From NCBI GenBank assembly GCA_004794785.1, contig SJOL01001872.1:56392-120391 (forward strand): DNA of 64,000 nt. The letters run 5' to 3'. The notes below the pieces were generated by a model, which saw only the letters and a program-made list of their open reading frames with translations, was not told where the DNA came from and ran no database searches. A program made the position numbers and the translations under genes. This DNA is from Opisthorchis felineus. Lineage: Eukaryota > Platyhelminthes > Trematoda > Opisthorchiida > Opisthorchiidae. This document shows, piece after piece, positions 59,411 to 64,000 of the stretch (positions are counted from its first letter, which is position 1; every line of letters starts with the position of its first letter).

Positions 59411-61949
59411 AGTTAAATAGTTCATTATTTAGGGAATGAGACAAAAGTCTGTTCACCCAAACAAATTCCGTTTCTTACAGACGATCATCTCGGTTCATGA
59501 GCACGACCCAAACTTTGATCTCCTGTCCACTAGGCGCGTTTCTTTGATGAGTCAACGACTTGGGCAGGAGACGGAAGGGTTAGACGTTTCTGTGCGTGTC
59601 TCCGGGTTTTTTGGACGATTATTCTCCTTCCTAGCTTGATAGAAACCTCCCTGTTGCGGCCAGTCGTTACATACTTTATTGTCATTCTTTCTGAGGTAAT
59701 CATAAGCCATTAGACTATTTGATATTATTTCTGTAGCTCCAGAGTGGGTCTCCCTTCGTTTTTTTTGCTTGACAATTACACTGAGACAAAGGTTTGATAG
59801 TTGGTGACCCAGGCCCCATTTTAAGGTTTTGTCGCATCGCTTTATTCCTCACGGATGTACAAGACTGTGGCACCACTATACAAAATGTCGGAGTCTGTAC
59901 AACTTCCTTCTCAGCAGTGATGCAGTTTTAATTTCATCTCACAGAACAAGGAATCGGATCGGATGTTTTCATTACAAATTCAGTTTTTGGTTCACTCAAT
60001 ATATTGAACTTCAACTTGAAAAACCTAACCTCCGCACCGAAGAACCTGGTCACGGTTTTAAAATTGTGACGAAAAACCCTAACCAGATGCTTTTCTGACC
60101 GAAGCAACCAGTGGTTAGTCACGTACCTTTTGAAGCATGGTAATTATACCTTATGCTATCAGCCAGTACCGTCCTTATCATCATCGACAGCAGAACATCA
60201 TCATCGTCTGTCACCAGTCAGTAAAACAATTCCAGAGAAATGCTCAACGATGAATAGTCCTTTTTGTTTCTTTCAATTCCATTCATGAGTAAACCGTTAA
60301 AACTTGCGCTTCTGTGCATAGGATTAATGAAGGACGTCCACTGATAATTCAGTATAACCAGATGAAGTGCAGACCAGGTGAACAACACGTAACATATGCG
60401 AGTACATGCGGGAGACGGGTTTCGTCTATAGAGTTTCTCAGCAACCGGTGTCAGGGGCTTCCAAATGCGGTCAACTGTATCGCTGCCACGCTGATGATTT
60501 CAACTACTCGAGCAGAAGGGAGTTTTAATCTGCCATTGTTAAAAATCATCACCTCACTAGTTTTACGCCGGAAATGTTGATTCTGTATCTGATGACATGT
60601 TTCTGTCCAGTTTTTACTTCGGTTTACTTTGTCACTTCTGCCGAACGAACATGATGACGTTACCGAAAAGACATGCGTTCGTGTCCACTCTCGTTTGAAC
60701 CGCCCTCACCATGGCCTAGCACAACTATTGCGGTAGGTCTACACCAAACAGCAGGAACACTAGACTCGAATTTTGCCCTTGTTACGGGTCAAAAAAGTGA
60801 CCGTGCCGGAGGTTGTACTTCAAATATCTACAAATGAGAGAAGCGTATCACAACTACTATATCCGGGCGCGCTGAATGTGCATGAATTATCATTCATGAA
60901 CAACTATCTTTAAGCATGAGCGAAGTGATTTGTTTGTCCAGCACCTACAACTGCACATATCTTCCTTAGATTCTAGTCGCTTCGAGTGATCTTAGAGTAA
61001 CGAAAACATTAAGTCACTAACGGCTCTGTTGAAAGCTGAGCTTTTCGGTAGGCGAGCACATAGTCCCTAATGATTAATCAATACCTGACATGGAACTCCG
61101 TACTCCAGTGCTGGTTGCAATGTCTGGAAATGCTGTTTTTTAATGGGTGTTCATTCCTCCAAGAACGGTGTTGTTTCAGCAGATCACACACAAAAAACAA
61201 GCTCCGGGATTCATGGATTTTACTGTTGTGCCATCCTTTTTTTAACCGGTGGCGCCTGGCAGTCATCCACCAAACTAAGTCCATCTGTAATGAACGAAAC
61301 GATGATCAACAGGGGCTCTTTTGTTGATGCCCATTAACAGTGTAAATACGCATCAATTATACTACTGCAGCGGTGCATACTACCGATGAAACATGCGAGC
61401 AGTTTCTGGTCTAGTACCAAAGCTCCGTCCTCGCATAAGTGGAGGGTGAAAGGAGGTAAGGAACTTATAGAACCGCTTTGCAGTTATTGTTTAATACTGT
61501 TGGTATTGAGAGAACGTTCAGGAAAGTTTAAGAGGACGCTTGAGAATGTTCACTTCTCAAAAACTCTGTGCAGATGCGATTTTTACTATCGAGTCTAATG
61601 GCATGTAACCGCTTGGTTCGTGTTCATACATGATCCGCATTTCGATGAAGGGTGTTAATCCTCTCAATGGCGACCGCAGCGTATTTCTTCAAGGTTTTAA
61701 AATGAGCTATACCGAAATGTCTTGTGTGTGCAATAAGACGATATTGGCTACTTCCCCGGCACTCACTCATAACCGACAAAAAGGCGTCTGATGCCTACAA
61801 GTAACTCATTTGACCTCAGCAAATATTTGAATTTTTAGAAACAACTAGGATTTTGGCATCCTTGGTTTTAGAGGTGCTGATTTACCTGAGACATTCGGTT
61901 TTATATGGACAAGAGTTATGGATTCAAGATAAAAAAACAAGCAAAACGT
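59411..61949. other. No supported gene
   Basis: Short frames only. A GAT-type tract, possibly a LINE 3' tail relic (minus strand CTGTCGATGATGATAAGG), occurs at about 60,174-60,192. Confidence 0.45.
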
Positions 61950-62112
61950 TCAATGGTAGTTGTGTAGCTCCCATGAGGTTAGAAGAAACTACGAAGACGG
62001 AGCCACTACCAGGTTTCCCACGTTTGGGCAGGAGCAACCGACAAGCTAGGGTTAAGCTCGAACCACGAACCTTCCGAGAAGTAGTCTCAAGTCTCTGCCG
62101 CCGACCTATCTC
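61950..62112 (-). mobile_element. tRNA-derived SINE, diverged
   Basis: Minus strand: GAGATAGGTCGGCGGCAGAG (degraded A box), GTGGTTCGAGCTTAACC (B box), the body with CAAACGTGGGAAACCTGGTA, and a poorly preserved 3' end near 61,950. It lies just downstream of the Ty3/gypsy LTR. Confidence 0.78.
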
Positions 62113-62234
62113 TTTGAAATAAAACACCAGCTCGCTTTCTATCAGATCCTCTATTGTTCTTTCTTCTGATTGAATATTCTAAGTGTATTTTCCATTGTTT
62201 TCGTCCTGTGCTGAGGCCATCAATATATGCTCCC

Positions 62235-62642
62235 TGTTATATCTTCTGCCGACCCCGCTCCAGTGCCTAGTGCCAGAAAAGAACTCACCGACAAGGAACA
62301 CAACAGCTTTATTGCAACAAGCAAGTGCGTGCGAGTGCAAAAGTTACAACGGCCCCGCTATATTTACAGGGAACTTTCTGACATTGATTCAGGCTGCCTG
62401 ATAGGCGTTAGTGAACACCCATCAACATCGATCGTGTTTCTATGACGTGCCTGAATGCTGATCACATTCGGTCGTGCTTCTGTGGCGTGCCTGAACATTC
62501 ATCGGCTTTTGCTGAATTGATTGAATGACTGACTGGCCTGGATGCTTGCCGGCTTTCCTATTGAGATTTTGGTGAAGTTTTAGGGTCTCAGTAGGTTCCG
62601 GGCGTTCTGTGGTTGCTTTCAGGAATCTGACCTTCCTGATAC
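62235..62642 (-). mobile_element. Probable 3' LTR of a Ty3/gypsy element
   Basis: On the minus strand the pol frame runs into a purine-rich tract, AAAAGGGGGAGG (62,643-62,654), as at a typical polypurine tract. The following about 400 bp, from TATCAGG at 62,642 to ATATAACA at 62,235, would be the LTR. It contains an AATAAA (62,308-62,313) and a TATA-like AAATATAG about 45 bp before it. A tandem repeat of about 40 bp (GACGTGCCTGAA / GGCGTGCCTGAA on the + strand, 62,428-62,505) lies in the presumed U3. The expected TG start is TA here. No 5' LTR is in the window, so the boundaries are inferred. Confidence 0.6.
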
Positions 62643-63330
62643 CTCCCCCTTTTGGTCGTTCAACGTAAGACTGTCGACGCGGATAAAGTTGTAAGGGTTC
62701 CACCAGTTTTCTAGCGCGAATGGTACGACGTCTCGGTTGCAGCAATGGATCTGTCTTGGGTGGTACATGTGGAGCAGTGGCCATTGGTGCTGGTCTTGGG
62801 AGATCAAAGGTTTCAAGCAGCAGGTTGAGGTCTAGTAAATGTTCTTCCGCCTTTGGGATCGGGCACTCAGTCGGCCGTAATTGATTGACATGTCGTTTCC
62901 ATACCAATGATCCCACCTGGACGCTGTAAATCACCTGACCGAGTCTTTTGAGGATGACTCCAACAGTCCATCTTCGGTGCCCGGGGCGATAGTCCCTGAC
63001 AAGCACACGTTTTCCAGGCCTGAACGTTGGTTTCCCTCCTGTCGGTGATTGAAAACACATAAGTGTTGGCAGGATAGCGTCATGGGTAAGTCTCAACCGT
63101 CTGTTCATCATACCCTCTGCTGGAGAGCGACCGTCTGGGGACTGTGGATTAGGAGTTGCTCTATAATTCAACAGGAACGTATCCAGGACTTCTGCCGTGG
63201 TCCCTTCCCCTTCTGCTTTTGTCAACGCGCGTTTAAAGGTGTCTACGAACCGTTCAGCTTGTCCGTTGGATTGGGGATGGAATGATGGGGAAGTAACATG
63301 TGTGACGCCGTGTCTTCGAACATTGACGGG
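62643..63330 (-). pseudogene. Ty3/gypsy integrase, C-terminal fragment
   Basis: The minus frame starts near 63,325 and reads RRHGVTHVTSPSFHPQSNGQ followed by AERFVDTFKRALTKAEGEGT (63,318-63,200). The HPQSNGQAER block holds the catalytic Glu of the DDE integrase core. FLLNYRATPNPQSPDGRSPA follows, and then the C-terminal SH3-like part with PGKRVLVRDYRPGHRRWTVG and VWKRHVNQLRPTE. The frame stays open into the polypurine tract (PKGGGI). Upstream of about 63,330 the similarity stops at an in-frame TGA, so the RT, RNase H and the first two catalytic Asp residues are missing. The open frame over about 780 bp suggests a younger insertion than the LINEs. Confidence 0.88.
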
Positions 63331-64000
63331 ACATGGAGAAATATCTACATTTCGTCACTTGTGTATTCTCACGGTTCCGATGAACCTTGTCGATAACTGA
63401 GGAAATCCAAGCGTATCACCTAGGGACAACCCTAATTTGTTTTTCATTCCACATGACGAACTAACGGTTCCTTGCGCGTTCCCCTCGCAGTAGATCAAAC
63501 GGTCTCTCGTCTCACAAAATACGGGTTTTGAGTTTGGTGCCAGAGATACCTGAACTCTGGACATCATATAACTGATAAAGACGGCGACAACGGTGTTCAA
63601 ATAACACCAGGCGCATTTTTTCGGAGCGAAACAACTGATTCATGTTAAGAGTGCAGATCAGAAAGACATGAACCTTTCGGGCAAAATGTTTTTGAAGCGA
63701 ACACTCTGCTTATCACCAGTTTACGAACGAAGTGAGTGCAACTCGAACAGGAACGATGCAGTCTGTCGGGGTATTGGATTAGGGTTTAGATGAGTCAGAC
63801 AATGTGGTCGGACCCGTCGGTACGAGGTATGTAGTGCGCTACTGCCACCATGAACGCACACGACTTTCATTTTCTTTGGTGATTCATGTGACCAGAAAAC
63901 AAACGGAACAATAACGTGCAAAGCCGGTAGTATTTGTTGAACTGGATTGTAAATGAGAAGATGGATACATATTCGTGAGCCGTTTCATAAGAAGGCAAAA
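63331..64000. other. No supported gene
   Basis: Sequence upstream of the truncated integrase shows no RT or RNase H motif. Small frames at 63,355-63,600 and 63,721-63,921 are unrecognised. Confidence 0.45.

Noticed and set aside
1..64000. Dozens of 60-150-residue open frames
   Set aside because: Most lack splice context, family resemblance or codon bias, overlap frames on the other strand, and are what chance gives in 64 kb. Only frames with recognisable motifs or splice bounds were annotated.
1..64000. True tRNA genes at the A/B-box sequences
   Set aside because: The tRNA-like parts do not close into a cloverleaf with a clear anticodon, and they continue into shared non-tRNA bodies, so they are SINEs or composite elements.
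1..64000. CRISPR array, operon or prophage
   Set aside because: No regularly spaced short repeats, no compact gene clusters; splice signals and retroelements show a eukaryotic genome.

Overview
This is a eukaryotic, repeat-dominated window, most likely from an opisthorchiid liver fluke (Clonorchis/Opisthorchis type). The evidence is the set of repeats. A tRNA-derived SINE appears at least eight times, and its translation gives the [23 protein letters not shown] peptide that I know from Clonorchis gene models. Other repeat classes are non-LTR retrotransposons that end in short (GAT)n tracts, Penelope-like GIY-YIG fragments, a Ty3/gypsy remnant, and dispersed ~290-nt units that carry hammerhead ribozymes. 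There are no operons, and long open frames are almost absent. Most of the sequence reads as intron or intergenic DNA made of decayed transposons.

Host coding sequence is sparse. A Ser-rich exon of unknown function lies at 8415-9790 (+), with a clear acceptor and donor and a frame switch near 9.1 kb. A terminal exon at about 23.2-23.96 kb (+) ends in the C-terminal signature of OSER1 (DUF776). I could not link either exon to other exons in the window.

Layout: 0-3 kb holds a dispersed direct repeat. 3.1-5.8 kb (-) is a decayed LINE split by a SINE with a perfect 11-bp target duplication. 10.9-11.9 kb has two SINEs in opposite orientation. 14.3-16.4 kb (+) and 26.5-27.7 kb (+) are two more copies of related LINEs. 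19-23 kb has three SINEs. 29-37 kb has a hammerhead unit, a Penelope GIY-YIG fragment, a SINE, a TIR element with a tRNA-like core and a tandem hammerhead pair. 40.0-40.5 kb is a nearly intact retrozyme-like insertion. 41.4-42 kb (-) is a second Penelope fragment. 42-50 kb is largely featureless. 50-57 kb holds degenerate hammerhead units, two abutting LINE fragments and an 86-bp perfect palindrome. 59 kb has the second TIR element. 62-63.3 kb (-) is a SINE followed by a Ty3/gypsy 3' end (integrase plus LTR).

The most interesting system is the hammerhead family. The best copy, at 39,994-40,489, consists of 1.7 nearly identical units flanked by an 8-11 bp direct repeat. It has a complete type I core (CTGATGA...GAAA), six-base-pair stem I, four-base-pair stem II, and a self-complementary ACCGGT stem III with no loop, so the ribozyme would be expected to work as a dimer. 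Six more cores, intact to degraded, lie elsewhere in the window, and several copies form fold-backs.
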